In this document: positions 1-9,805 of the stretch, in pieces
Layout of the letters: each line of letters opens with the position of its first letter
How positions within the stretch are numbered: the first letter of the stretch is position 1
Assembly (NCBI GenBank): GCA_030838785.1
Contig: JAUZEY010000109.1
Location: forward strand, 1-34,708
Direction: 5' to 3'
Source: Actinomycetota bacterium
GTDB lineage: Bacteria; Actinomycetota; Acidimicrobiia; IMCC26256; BP-133
Length of the DNA stretch: 34,708 nucleotides
Translations under genes and position numbers: made by a program
The notes under the pieces: model-generated
The model's input: only the letters and a program-made list of their open reading frames with translations
What the model was told of the DNA's origin: nothing
The model's database searches: none

Positions 1-2
1 GC

Positions 3-1655
3 CGGCGGCAGTTCGTCCGGACCGCGGCCGCCTATTCGGTCGGCGTCTGGGCGATCGACAAGGTCACCGGCGGCAACTGGGGCAGCTACGCCTTCGCCCA
101 GAACACCAAGACGACGAAGGCCTGCGACCTGGAGAACCCCGGGGCCCAGCTGGCCAACCTGCCGGGTGAGTTCATCCTCGACACGCAGGGCCACGCCCTC
201 GACTCCAGCTTCGACGCCAAGTGGCGGACCCAGGAGCCCGGGTTCTTCCAGTTCCTCACGCTGTGGACGTCGTCGTCGATGGGCGACTACCCCGGCTACA
301 ACGAAGGCGGGATCCGCGGTTTCGGCGAGGGCGAGATCGACCCCGCCGAGAACCTCGGCCGGTACCACTACTTCAAGGACATCTTCCTCGACAGCTCGGA
401 GACGGTGAACCTGCTCACCGCCCTGCCCAAGCTGCCCGACGAGGTGAACATCACGCCCATCAAGTGGGCCGCCGAGACCCGCGACATGATCAACGGCATG
501 ACGCAGTCGGAGCGCTGCTTCGTCCACGCCTTCACCCAGCCCAACCGGGGCTACCAGGGTCCGGACAAGAAGCCGGCCTACCAGCAGGAGGACTTCGACT
601 GGATGGCCGGCGTGACCGGCCCGATGGACATCCGGGGCTGGAAGCTCTACTGCGGCTGGGGCGACCCCGGTCTCGGGGCCGTCGGCGGCGAGGGACCGAG
701 CCACAACGGCTGGTGGTTCGACGACGACAACGGCATGGCCATCGTCGAGCACATCCGCCGGATCCAGGCCAAGACCAACCGGCCGCCGATCATCTGCACC
801 CACAAGGGGCTGGCCTTCAACGGCACCTTCGACTCGGCCAAGTTCTCGCCGCGGGACATGGGCATCATCGGGTCGCAGTTCCCCGACATCACGTTCTTCA
901 CCTACCACTCCGGCTACGACGGCGAGCACATGACGGCCTACGCCGGCGACGACAAGGTCAACTCGTCGAACCGGGGCGTCGACTGCTTCGTCAAGAGCAT
1001 CCGGGAGAACGGCCTCGATGCCACCCGGTTCGTGCCGAAGGGGCTCGAGCACGGCAACTCGCCGAACATGTACGCCGAGATCGGCACCACCTGGTGGGCC
1101 AACATGAGCGACGCCGACCGGGCCACCCACCTGCTGGGCAAGCTCATCACCTACCTCGGGCCCCGCCGGATCGTGTGGGGCAGCGACTGCATCTGGTACG
1201 GGAACCCGCAGCCCCAGATCGTGCTGCTCCGCGCCCTGCAGTTCTCCGAGCAGGCCAAGCAGTTCTACAACCTGCCCTACGGGCTCGACGGCGACCGCTG
1301 GGATCCGCGCAAGAACGCCCTCGACGCCGCCAGCTACATGGTCGACAACCCGGCCGTCCCGGGCTGGCCCGTCGACGCCCAGTCCCACCCCGAGCGGACG
1401 ATCCGCAACGGCATCCTGGGCCGCAACGCGGCCGAGTGCTACGGGCTCGACCCCGACGCCAAGCGCAACGCCCTGTCGTGCGACGAGGTCCAGAAGATCC
1501 GCGACGCCTACATCCTCAACCCGAGCACGCCGAAGGAGACCGCGCCGCTCCGGACCAACACCATCAACGGGCCCCGGACCAAGAAGGAGTTCTGGAGGTT
1601 CGTCAAGGCCGAGGGCACCTCGGAACCCAACAAGTTCACCCGGTTCCCGAGTTAG
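3..1655 (+). CDS. Amidohydrolase-family (TIM-barrel) metal-dependent hydrolase, Tat-type export signal, 5' truncated by window edge
   Basis: Frame 3 is open from the window start (RRQFVRTAAAYSVGVWAIDKV...) through the listed 279..1655 ORF to TAG at 1653-1655. RRxFV at the N-terminus resembles a twin-arginine motif. Late WGSD and internal HKG motifs fit amidohydrolase_2-like proteins. Confidence 0.75.
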   Translation, partial: RRQFVRTAAAYSVGVWAIDKVTGGNWGSYAFAQNTKTTKACDLENPGAQLANLPGEFILDTQGHALDSSFDAKWRTQEPGFFQFLTLWTSSSMGDYPGYNEGGIRGFGEGEIDPAENLGRYHYFKDIFLDSSETVNLLTALPKLPDEVNITPIKWAAETRDMINGMTQSERCFVHAFTQPNRGYQGPDKKPAYQQEDFDWMAGVTGPMDIRGWKLYCGWGDPGLGAVGGEGPSHNGWWFDDDNGMAIVEHIRRIQAKTNRPPIICTHKGLAFNGTFDSAKFSPRDMGIIGSQFPDITFFTYHSGYDGEHMTAYAGDDKVNSSNRGVDCFVKSIRENGLDATRFVPKGLEHGNSPNMYAEIGTTWWANMSDADRATHLLGKLITYLGPRRIVWGSDCIWYGNPQPQIVLLRALQFSEQAKQFYNLPYGLDGDRWDPRKNALDAASYMVDNPAVPGWPVDAQSHPERTIRNGILGRNAAECYGLDPDAKRNALSCDEVQKIRDAYILNPSTPKETAPLRTNTINGPRTKKEFWRFVKAEGTSEPNKFTRFPS

Positions 1656-1706
1656 GGGTCACCCCACACGACACACCATCGCACTCGATCAAAAGGGGAG
1701 GGATTC

Positions 1707-2279
1707 ATGAGAGGCAAGCTGGCCGTGCTGGCGGCCGCGACCTTGTCGGTCGTGGCCGTGAGCGTGGCTCCGGCTGGCGCCGCCGCGTCCTACGGTCCGG
1801 GCACGTACAAGTCCGGGCCGAAGAACGGGGACTTCAGTGCGCACGCCGAAGCTGATCCGGCGACGGGGAAGGTGACGATCTTCCAGCACAACACCCGTCA
1901 GGCCGCCGCCGTCAACTGTGTCGGCGACGGGCCCCGGGCCACGTTGCTGGCGGTCCACTCGGTCGCCGACCAGGTGTCGTCGGTCGTGGTCGACTACGTC
2001 GACGCCACGCTGTCCGACAACGAGATCATCATGGACGTCATCGTGAGCAGTGACAAGACCGGTCCGTTGGGCCACAAGACGGCCTTCGGGCCGAAGATGC
2101 ACGAGGCCGGTTCGATCACGGTCCCGCTGAAGAAGCTGCCGGACCCGGGCGAGACGATGACGGTGCAGTTCGGCCTCCAGACGGGCGCCGGGTGCCTCCC
2201 GCACCCGCAGATCGGCCTGGACGGCAGCCGGTTCGTCAACGGCGGCGAGGCCACCTTCACCGGCGTGAAGGTCGGGTGA
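1707..2279 (+). CDS. Secreted hypothetical protein (190 aa)
   Basis: ATG with upstream ggggaggg RBS. Clear N-terminal signal peptide (MRGKLAVLAAATLSVVAVSVAPAGAAA). Same strand as and close to its neighbours. Confidence 0.8.
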   Translation: MRGKLAVLAAATLSVVAVSVAPAGAAASYGPGTYKSGPKNGDFSAHAEADPATGKVTIFQHNTRQAAAVNCVGDGPRATLLAVHSVADQVSSVVVDYVDATLSDNEIIMDVIVSSDKTGPLGHKTAFGPKMHEAGSITVPLKKLPDPGETMTVQFGLQTGAGCLPHPQIGLDGSRFVNGGEATFTGVKVG

Positions 2280-2284
2280 GCGCC

Positions 2285-2782
2285 ATGTCCGAGAACGGAG
2301 TCACCGTGAACAGCATCCGGAAGCGGGCCGTCGTCGTCCTCGCCGTCATCGGCTTGGGCGCCCTCGCGCTCGCCGGTCCGGCCGGAGCCGAGAACGCCGC
2401 CCCGAGCCACCGGTTGGGGCAGGTCCCGGCCGACCAGATCACCGGGCAGGACCACCCCGCCGACGTGTTCGTCGAGGCCTGGCAGTACGTGCCCGCGACG
2501 GTGCACCTGAAGCAGGGCGGCCACCTCAAGTTCGGCAACTACGACATGTACCCCTACGGTGCGGGCATCGCCGCCCACAGCATGGAAGAAGCCATCCCCG
2601 GCTGCACCTCTCCGCCCTACAAGACCAGCGGCGGCTGTGACCGCTACCCGAAGTTCACCAGTGCGCTGACCGACCACGGCTACGTACACAACGTCGAGGG
2701 CGTCGACAAACTGCCGCCCGGGACGTATCCCTTCACCTGCCAGATCCACTCGCAGATGCGGGGCTCGCTCGTCGTCGAGTAG
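2285..2782 (+). CDS. Secreted cupredoxin-like (type 1 copper) protein
   Basis: Signal peptide (VVVLAVIGLGALALAGPAGAE). C-terminal YPFTCQIHSQMRGSLVVE gives C-x2-H-x2-M as in amicyanin, with an upstream AAHS histidine. ATG at 2285 is 6 nt after the previous stop. Confidence 0.8.
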   Translation: MSENGVTVNSIRKRAVVVLAVIGLGALALAGPAGAENAAPSHRLGQVPADQITGQDHPADVFVEAWQYVPATVHLKQGGHLKFGNYDMYPYGAGIAAHSMEEAIPGCTSPPYKTSGGCDRYPKFTSALTDHGYVHNVEGVDKLPPGTYPFTCQIHSQMRGSLVVE

Positions 2783-2805
2783 TCCGAGTCAGTCAGTCAC
2801 TGCGG

Positions 2806-2859
2806 TTTTTTTTCCGGCCCGCCGCCGGCGCCTGTCTCAGGGGAGGAGGTGCCGGCGGC
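2806..2859. terminator. Possible intergenic terminator region between convergent genes: T8 tract plus stem-loop
   Basis: T8 at 2806-2813. Inverted repeat GCCGCCGGCGCC (2821-2832) / GGTGCCGGCGGC (2848-2859) with one G:T position. Geometry is not a canonical intrinsic terminator on either strand. Confidence 0.4.
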
Positions 2860-2913
2860 GCTGGCTTTTGGGACCCGACCCCGGGGCGTTCGGCTTCTTT
2901 TCTTCGGTCCCGA

Positions 2914-4215
2914 TTAGGCGATGTTGACGACCCAGGCGTCGCGCTCGCCGGCGGTGGTCTGTCCCGGCAGGGCCCCGGTGGTGCCGCCGGCCAGGTAGAA
3001 GCCGCCCCGGCCGATGGCCAGGGCCATGGCGTAGTCGTAGGCCGGGCCGCCGAACTGGCGGACCCACAGCAGGTCGCCGGTCGGGCCGGCGGCGGCCAGG
3101 AAGGCGTCGGTGCCACCGCTCGAGGCTGCGCCGTCGAGGGGGCCGCCGACCCGGCCGGCCACGAACAGGTGGCCGGTGGCGTCGAAGGCGATGGCTTCCG
3201 CGTCGTCGGCGCCGGGCGTGCCGAACTGCCGCGACCACAGGTCGCCCCCGTTCCGGAAGGCGACGATGTAGGCGTCGGTATCGCCCTGGGTCGTCTGGCC
3301 GGGGAGGGTGCCGAGCGTCGTGCCGGCCACGAACACGTCGCCGGACGGGCCCACGGTGACCGCCACCCCATAGTCGTCGGAGTGGCTGCCGAACTGGCGT
3401 GTCCACACGACCTTGCCGGCGGGGTCGTACTGGCGGGCGAAGCCGTCGAGCCCCCCGGCGGCGGCGGCGCCGGCGAGCAGGCCGCTGGTCTCGCCGGCCA
3501 CGACCGGGGCGCCGGTGGCGTCGAGGGCGACGGCGAGGGCGTAGTCCTCCCCGACGGTGCCGAACTGCCGGACCCAGACGGGGTTACCGGCCGGGTCCCA
3601 CTTGGTGATGAAGGCGTCGTAGTCGCCGGCGGACGTCTGCCCGGGCAGCGCCGCCCGCGTGCCGCCGACGACGTAGGCGAAGCCGGCGTGGTCGACCTTG
3701 ACCGCCGCGGCACTCTCCCCGCCGCCGCCGCCGAACTGCCGGGTCCACAACTCGTCGCCGGCGGCGTCGTACTTGCGGATGAAGGCGTCCCACCCCCCGG
3801 CCGAGGACTGGCCGGGGAGTGTCCCGAACGTCTGCCCGACGACGTAGACGTTGCCGCTGTCGTCGAGGGCGATGCCCTTCGGCTCGTCGCGCTCGTAGCT
3901 CCCGAACTGCCGCGTCCACACCTCGTGGCCCGCCGGGTCGTAGCGCCGCAGGAAGACGTCGATCATCCCGGCCGCCTTCTGGCCCGGCAGCTCGCCCGAG
4001 GTCTGGCCCGTGACGTAGAGATTGCCGGCGGGGTCGATGGCGACGCCCTTGGCGTCGTCGGGATAGCGGGTACCGAACTGGGCGGTCCAGGCGATCGTGG
4101 CGGCGGGGGCGGCGGCCGGCCAGAGCAGTGCGCCGCAGAGGGCCGCGGCCAGTCCGACGGCCCCGGATCGGATGGCGGCCCAGCGGCGGGTGGGGGGACG
4201 CGACGCTCTGCGCAT
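2914..4215 (-). CDS. Secreted seven-repeat SBBP-type beta-propeller protein
   Basis: Start CAT at 4213-4215, stop at 2914-2916. Signal peptide followed by seven ~57-aa repeats of the form QFG...DDA.A.A.D..GN.YV.G.T.G.LPGQ..AG..DAF...YDPAG...WTR. Confidence 0.88.
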   Translation of the reverse strand: MRRASRPPTRRWAAIRSGAVGLAAALCGALLWPAAAPAATIAWTAQFGTRYPDDAKGVAIDPAGNLYVTGQTSGELPGQKAAGMIDVFLRRYDPAGHEVWTRQFGSYERDEPKGIALDDSGNVYVVGQTFGTLPGQSSAGGWDAFIRKYDAAGDELWTRQFGGGGGESAAAVKVDHAGFAYVVGGTRAALPGQTSAGDYDAFITKWDPAGNPVWVRQFGTVGEDYALAVALDATGAPVVAGETSGLLAGAAAAGGLDGFARQYDPAGKVVWTRQFGSHSDDYGVAVTVGPSGDVFVAGTTLGTLPGQTTQGDTDAYIVAFRNGGDLWSRQFGTPGADDAEAIAFDATGHLFVAGRVGGPLDGAASSGGTDAFLAAAGPTGDLLWVRQFGGPAYDYAMALAIGRGGFYLAGGTTGALPGQTTAGERDAWVVNIA

Positions 4216-4306
4216 GCAGCACTCCTCCCCCCCCGAAAAGCGGTCGTGAGCACCGCCGACCATAGCCGTCCCCGGCTGGGGACGACAGTGGCGCGCCGCG
4301 CTCCGA

Positions 4307-5038
4307 TCAGAAGGTGAGGACGGGCCAGCCGTTGGTGTGCGCGGCGCGGCGGAGGCGCCGGTCAGGATTGACCGCCACCGGGCGGCCGGCGGCACTGAGA
4401 AGGGGGAGATCCGACATCGAGTCGGAGTAGGCGGTGGCCCGGGAGAGGTCGGCCGTGCCGAGCTCGACCCACAGCCGGGCGAGCTTGCCCCGGCCGTGGC
4501 AGAACGGGCCAACGAGTCGGCCCGTGAACCGGCCCTCGCACACCTCGGCCAGGGTGCCGACGGCCCGCTGGGCGCCGAGGGCACGGGCGGCGGCGTCGAC
4601 GAGCGGCTGCGGGCTGGCCGAGGCGATGACGCAGAAGTCCCCGGCGGCGAGGTGGCGGTCGAGGAGCCACCGGGCGCCGGGGCGGGCGGTGCGGGCCAAC
4701 TCGTCACCGAGGCCCTCCGCCACGTCGAGAAACGGTCCCGCCTCGCGGTCGGCCACATCGGCCAGCAGGGCGGCGAGCAGTCGATGGGCGCCGGAGACCC
4801 CCTGGCCCCGCCGCACGAAGACGGCCTCTCGGGCCAGGTAGCCGGCCAGCCGCCGGCTACCCACCATGCCGGCGCGGTGCAGCGCCCGCCCGAAGAGGCT
4901 CAGACTGGACCCGGGGAGCAACGTCCGGTCGAGATCGAATACCGCCAGCCGGCCGTTGTGGTCCGGAAGCCTCGTGGGTGCTTCCGGGGGGCCGGATGTG
5001 GTGACCTCGTCTCGGGGGACGAAGGCCCGGGTGCTCAT
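4307..5038 (-). CDS. HAD-superfamily phosphatase (SerB-like, subfamily IB)
   Basis: AVFDLDRTLLPGSS motif I, ASASPQPLVD motif II, and YSDSMSDLPLL motif IV. ATG on minus at 5036-5038. Confidence 0.85.
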   Translation of the reverse strand: MSTRAFVPRDEVTTSGPPEAPTRLPDHNGRLAVFDLDRTLLPGSSLSLFGRALHRAGMVGSRRLAGYLAREAVFVRRGQGVSGAHRLLAALLADVADREAGPFLDVAEGLGDELARTARPGARWLLDRHLAAGDFCVIASASPQPLVDAAARALGAQRAVGTLAEVCEGRFTGRLVGPFCHGRGKLARLWVELGTADLSRATAYSDSMSDLPLLSAAGRPVAVNPDRRLRRAAHTNGWPVLTF

Positions 5039-5112
5039 GACGCGATGATGAGCGGTGATGCTGTCCGATTCATGAACGCCGTGGGCGGCCGGTGGTGAAC
5101 GCCGAGCGAAGG

Positions 5113-5141
5113 CTGACCGACGAAGGGGCAAGACATATACT
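5113..5141 (+). promoter_or_regulatory. Putative sigma70-type promoter for the TetR gene
   Basis: CTGACC (5113-5118), 17-nt spacer, TATACT (5136-5141), directly upstream of the palindromic operator. Confidence 0.45.
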
Positions 5142-5146
5142 GCGAA

Positions 5147-5165
5147 ATTAGACGCTCGGTCTAAT
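5147..5165. promoter_or_regulatory. Palindromic TetR-family operator
   Basis: ATTAGAC-GCTCG-GTCTAAT: perfect 7-nt inverted repeat with 5-nt spacer, 9 bp before the TetR-family ORF and just downstream of the -10-like element. Confidence 0.7.
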
Positions 5166-5173
5166 GCCTAAAA

Positions 5174-5830
5174 GTGACGATGAGGGAAATGACCGCCTGC
5201 CCCCAGGACGAGCCACAGCAGCTCGGGCGCGTCGCCCGCAAGCGGCAACGCCGCGTCAACGAGATCCTCCGGGTGGCCGCCCAGGTCCTCTCCGAGAGAG
5301 GGTATTACAACACCAGCCTGGAGGAGATCGCCGACCGTCTCGACCTGGCCAAGGCGTCGCTCTACCACTATTTCGACAGCAAGGAGTCGCTCCTGACCAC
5401 CTGCCTCGGGACGGTGGCGGAGGAGTCGATCACCCGCCTCACGACCATCGCCTCCGGCACCGGAAGCTCGCCCGAGCGCCTGCGGGGCCTCATCATCGAG
5501 CAGCTGCGGATCATCACGGTCGAGTACCCCGAGCTGGCCCGGCTGTTCCTGGCCCACCTCGAATGGCCGGTCACGGTCCGGGAGCGCATCAGCGACTGGC
5601 ATACCCGGCACGACGCCATCATCAAGGGAGTCATCGAAGAGGGCGTGAGGTCGGGCGAGCTGGGCGACATCGACATCTCGGTGGTCCGGCACAATCTCAC
5701 CGGCGCCCTGAACTTCGTACCGTTCTGGTTCCACCCTGAAGGCCGCTTCTCCGACCGGGAGGCGTTCGAGGCCGTGGCCGACAGCGTGCTCCTGATGTTC
5801 GGCGTCGGCGCCCCTCCGACCCCGGCCTAG
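5174..5830 (+). CDS. TetR/AcrR family transcriptional regulator
   Basis: N-terminal HTH: RVNEILRVAAQVLSERGYYNTSLEEIADRLDLAKASLYHYFDSKESLL. GTG at 5174 or ATG at 5180. Confidence 0.93.
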   Translation: MTMREMTACPQDEPQQLGRVARKRQRRVNEILRVAAQVLSERGYYNTSLEEIADRLDLAKASLYHYFDSKESLLTTCLGTVAEESITRLTTIASGTGSSPERLRGLIIEQLRIITVEYPELARLFLAHLEWPVTVRERISDWHTRHDAIIKGVIEEGVRSGELGDIDISVVRHNLTGALNFVPFWFHPEGRFSDREAFEAVADSVLLMFGVGAPPTPA

Positions 5831-5846
5831 CGCCCGCCGGGGCGGC

Positions 5847-6638
5847 TCACCCGGAGCGGGTCGCGGCCTGGAGGCGGCGCATGCCGGCCAGCCAGCGGTC
5901 GTAGTCGTCGGCCTTGCGCCGGAAATGCTCCTGCACCTCGGGATGGGGGAGGAGCAGGAAGGTCTCGTTCCGCAGGCCCTCGACCACGACGTCGGCGACG
6001 TCCTCCGGGTCGAGCACGCCGGGGGAGTCGGCCAGCCGTTCGCCGGCCGCGGCCAGCATGTCGGTGCGGACGAACTCGGGGCAGAGGCACGAGACGCCCA
6101 GACCCTGATCGCCGTAGGTGATGGCCAACCACTCGGCCAGGGCCACGGCGGCGTGCTTGGTCAAGGCGTAGGGGGCGTTACCGAGGATCGTGAGAAGCCC
6201 GGCGGCGGAGGCGGTGACCAGGAAGTGGCCGCCGCCCTGGTCGAGCATGAGCGGTACCACGGCCCGGGCGGCGTACACGTGGGAGAGGACGTTCACCCGC
6301 CACATCCGCTCCCAGGCCTCGTCGGGGGCGTCAGGCCCGACGAGGGTGGCCGGATCGTCGGGCCGGATGCCCCACAGGATGCCGGCATTGGCGCAGAACA
6401 GGTCGATGCGGCCGTAGCTCAGACGGGCGGCCTCGACCAGCGCGATGACGTCGGCCTCGACCGACATGTCGCCCGGCACGGCCAGGCCGTCGATCTCCCG
6501 GGCCACCGCCGCAGCCCCGGGGGCGTCCACGTCGGCCACGACCACCGAGGCGCCCTCAGCGGCGAAACGCCGGCAGAGCGCCCGACCGATACCCGACGCT
6601 CCGCCGGTCACGACCGCCACCTTCCCGGCCAGATCCAC
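5847..6638 (-). CDS. SDR-family NAD(P)-dependent oxidoreductase
   Basis: [10 protein letters not shown] Rossmann motif, NAG, catalytic YALTK. Confidence 0.93.
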   Translation of the reverse strand: MDLAGKVAVVTGGASGIGRALCRRFAAEGASVVVADVDAPGAAAVAREIDGLAVPGDMSVEADVIALVEAARLSYGRIDLFCANAGILWGIRPDDPATLVGPDAPDEAWERMWRVNVLSHVYAARAVVPLMLDQGGGHFLVTASAAGLLTILGNAPYALTKHAAVALAEWLAITYGDQGLGVSCLCPEFVRTDMLAAAGERLADSPGVLDPEDVADVVVEGLRNETFLLLPHPEVQEHFRRKADDYDRWLAGMRRLQAATRSG

Positions 6639-6693
6639 GCCGGCAGTCTTACGGACGGGAGGCCGGTAGTCGAGGCACTAGCCTCCATTGGCC

Positions 6694-9276
6694 GTGGCTG
6701 AGAACAACCTCCTGCGCTCCGAGGCCGCCGACCGGGCCCGCCTCCTCGATGACCTGCACTACGACGTCGCCCTCGACCTGACCGGCGACGAGACGTTCCG
6801 AAGCGAGACGCGCCTGCGCTGCCGGGCGCATCTCGCAGCGGACACGTTCCTCGACCTCACCGCCGTACGGGTCGAGTCCGCCTCCGTCAACGGCGCGCCC
6901 GTCGGGGCCGACGCCTTCGACGTCGAGGCGGGCCGGTTACGGATCAGCGGCCTCGGGGCCGAGAACGAGATCGTCGTCGTCGCCGAGCACGCCTACGAGC
7001 ACACCGGCGTCGGCCTCCACCGCTTCGTCGACCCCGTCGACGGCGCCGTCTACCTCCACACCCAATTCGAGCCGTTCGACGCCCACCGGGTCTTCCCGTG
7101 CTTCGACCAGCCCGACCTCAAGGCGACGTTCTCCTTCGAGGTCGAGGCGCCGGGCGGCTGGGAGGTCGTCTCCAACGGGGCCGTCACCGACCGGCCGGCC
7201 GGGGGCGCCGCCGGGCGATGGCGTTTCGCCACCACCGAGAAGATGTCGACCTACATCACTGCCCTGGTGGCCGGCCCCTACCACTCCGTCCACCGGCGGC
7301 GCGGCGACATCGAGATGGGGCTGTACTGCAGGCAGTCACTGGCCCAGTACCTCGACTCCGACGAGATCTTCGACGTCACCGCCGCAGGCTTCGACTTCTT
7401 CGAGGGCGCCTTCGGCCAGCCCTACGCCTTCGGGAAGTACGACCAGCTCTTCGTGCCGGAGTTCAACTTCGGGGCCATGGAGAACGCCGGCTGCGTCACG
7501 TTCTCCGAGCGCCACGTCTTCCGGTCGAAGGTGACGGAGGCGGAGCGCGAGGCCCGGGCCGACACGATCCTCCATGAGATGGCCCACATGTGGTTCGGCG
7601 ATCTCGTGACCATGCGGTGGTGGGACGACCTGTGGCTCAACGAGAGCTTTGCCACCTACGCCTCCTATCTCGGCCTGGTCGAGGCGACCCGCTTCACCTC
7701 GGCGTGGGCGTCGTTCGCCAACGCCCTCAAGACCTGGGCCTACCGGCAGGACCAGTTGCCGTCGACCCACCCGATCGTGGCCGACGCTCCCGACATCGAG
7801 ACGATGAAGACCAACTTCGACGGGATCACCTACGCCAAGGGGGCGTCGGTGCTCCGCCAACTCGTGGCCTGGGTGGGCCAGAAGGAGTTCCTGGACGGGG
7901 TTCGGGCCTACTTCGCCCGCCACGCCTGGGGGAACACCGACCTGGCCGACTTCCTGGCTGCGCTGGAGGAGGCGTCGGGCCGTCCGCTCGCGGACTGGGC
8001 GCGGCAGTGGCTGGAGACGACCGGGGTCAACACGATGCGGCCGGCGTTCGACGTTGCCGCGGCCGGTGACGGGGAAACGTTCGCGTCGTTCGCCATCGAG
8101 CAGGAGGCGGCCCCCGACCACCCGACGCTGCGGTCCCACCGGCTGGCAGTCGGGCTCTACGACTACGACAACCAGCCCGGAGGGGAGCAGCGCCGGTTGC
8201 GGCGCCGCACCCGGGTGGAGCTCGACGTTGAGGGCCACCGTACGGCGGTCGACGAGCTGGTCGGGATGGCCGTTCCCGACCTGGTGCTCCTCAACGACGG
8301 CGACCTCGCCTACACGAAGATCCGCCTCGATGCCCGCTCCCTGGCCACGGTCACACAGAGCCTGGGCACCCTCGACGACCCGCTGGCCCGGGGGCTGTGC
8401 TGGTCGGCGGCGTGGGACATGCTGCGCGACGCCGAGCTGCCGGCCCGGCGCTACCTCGACCTCGTCCTGGCCAACCTCGGCGGGGAGGACCAAATCGCCG
8501 TGGTCGGCGGGCTGCTGCGCAACGCCGAGGCGGCGGCGGTCGTCTACGGCGACACGGCCAACCGGGAGCCGGCCCGGCGGCGCCTGGCCGAGTACGCCCT
8601 CGATGCCCTGCGGGCGGCCGGGCCGGGCAGCGACGTCCAGCTGGCCTACGCCCGGGCCTTCGTGGCCGCCGCCCGGGTCGACGACCATGTCGCCCTGGTG
8701 CGCGGCCTGCTCGACGGCCGGCCCATCGACGGCGTGGAGGGTCTCACGGTCGACACCGAGTTCCGCTGGGGCCTGGTGCGGTCCCTGGCTGCGGCCGGCG
8801 TCGAGGAGGCACCCGCCCTCATCGCCGCCGAGGAGGAACGCGACGCCACCGACGCCGGCGCCCGCCACGCCGCCGCCGCCCGAGCCGCCCAACCCCACGA
8901 GGCGCCGAAGGCGGAGGCCTGGTCGGCGCTGGTCGACGGCGACCTCCCGCTGGCCACCATGCGGGCGGTGATGGGCGGCTTCCGCCAGCCCGACCAGGAG
9001 CCGCTCCTCCAGGCCTGGACCGAGCCCTACTTCGACGCTCTGCTCCCGATCTGGGAGCGCCGCGGCCCCGACGTCGGGATGTCCTTCACCGACATGCTCT
9101 ACCCGGTTGGCGACGGCGCCGTCCCCATGACCGACGCCTACCTGGCCCGTGGGAGCGAGACGGAGGCGGGGTCGCTCCGGGGAATCCCCGCCCCCATCCG
9201 CCGCCTCCTCCTCGAAGGCCGCGACCAGGCCCTGCGGGTCGCCCGGGCCCGGGCCTGCGACGCCGGTGCCGACTGA
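6694..9276 (+). CDS. pepN: Aminopeptidase N (M1 family)
   Basis: GAMENAG motif, HEMAHMWFGD zinc motif with downstream NESFA glutamate. The ORF track begins at TTG 6688; GTG at 6694 is an alternative start. Confidence 0.95.
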   Translation: MAENNLLRSEAADRARLLDDLHYDVALDLTGDETFRSETRLRCRAHLAADTFLDLTAVRVESASVNGAPVGADAFDVEAGRLRISGLGAENEIVVVAEHAYEHTGVGLHRFVDPVDGAVYLHTQFEPFDAHRVFPCFDQPDLKATFSFEVEAPGGWEVVSNGAVTDRPAGGAAGRWRFATTEKMSTYITALVAGPYHSVHRRRGDIEMGLYCRQSLAQYLDSDEIFDVTAAGFDFFEGAFGQPYAFGKYDQLFVPEFNFGAMENAGCVTFSERHVFRSKVTEAEREARADTILHEMAHMWFGDLVTMRWWDDLWLNESFATYASYLGLVEATRFTSAWASFANALKTWAYRQDQLPSTHPIVADAPDIETMKTNFDGITYAKGASVLRQLVAWVGQKEFLDGVRAYFARHAWGNTDLADFLAALEEASGRPLADWARQWLETTGVNTMRPAFDVAAAGDGETFASFAIEQEAAPDHPTLRSHRLAVGLYDYDNQPGGEQRRLRRRTRVELDVEGHRTAVDELVGMAVPDLVLLNDGDLAYTKIRLDARSLATVTQSLGTLDDPLARGLCWSAAWDMLRDAELPARRYLDLVLANLGGEDQIAVVGGLLRNAEAAAVVYGDTANREPARRRLAEYALDALRAAGPGSDVQLAYARAFVAAARVDDHVALVRGLLDGRPIDGVEGLTVDTEFRWGLVRSLAAAGVEEAPALIAAEEERDATDAGARHAAAARAAQPHEAPKAEAWSALVDGDLPLATMRAVMGGFRQPDQEPLLQAWTEPYFDALLPIWERRGPDVGMSFTDMLYPVGDGAVPMTDAYLARGSETEAGSLRGIPAPIRRLLLEGRDQALRVARARACDAGAD

Positions 9277-9291
9277 CGCGAGGCGGGCGAC

Positions 9292-9789
9292 CTAGAGGCG
9301 CTTGAGCGTGCCCCAGAACTCGATGTCGGGCTCGGGGATCTCCTTGTGGAACGTCCCCGGAGGCGAGTTGTCGATCCCGAGGAACGACGTCTCGTTGCCC
9401 CCGTCGGTCACGACGAAGGCGATGGTGTGGTTGTGAGGTGGGAGACCGGTGTGGGGCGGGTGGTCCGTCCAGTGGGTCACGCCCATGCAGTCGTCCTCGA
9501 CGGAGTAATCGCCTGCTTCGGTGGAGGGGCCGTAGTTGCCGCCGATGATTTCCTCGTGGTGGCCGGAGAACCGGCCCGCGCCATCAAAGTGGAGCACCCC
9601 GACGAAGGCGAGCGGCGCGCGGGCCAGGAAGCCCTGCCCGGCCATGGCGTAGTCGCCCTTAAGCGACCCTGCGCTGCAGTGGGTCGTGGCCGCCACCTTG
9701 TTCCCGGCCTCCTGGGCGATGGCAGCCATCCCGATTCCGATGTTGGTGAGGACGGCGAGGCTGATGAACGCGGCTCGGAATCTCCTCAT
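9292..9789 (-). CDS. Secreted hypothetical protein
   Basis: N-terminal signal-like segment (FISLAVLTNIGIGMAAIAQ), ATG start, good gene spacing. No family recognised. Confidence 0.65.
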   Translation of the reverse strand: MRRFRAAFISLAVLTNIGIGMAAIAQEAGNKVAATTHCSAGSLKGDYAMAGQGFLARAPLAFVGVLHFDGAGRFSGHHEEIIGGNYGPSTEAGDYSVEDDCMGVTHWTDHPPHTGLPPHNHTIAFVVTDGGNETSFLGIDNSPPGTFHKEIPEPDIEFWGTLKRL

Positions 9790-9805
9790 CTCTCCCCCTT
9801 CGCAC

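Noticed and set aside
7336-8898. 520-aa minus-strand ORF
   Set aside because: Antisense to pepN, low-complexity composition, no start or RBS support.
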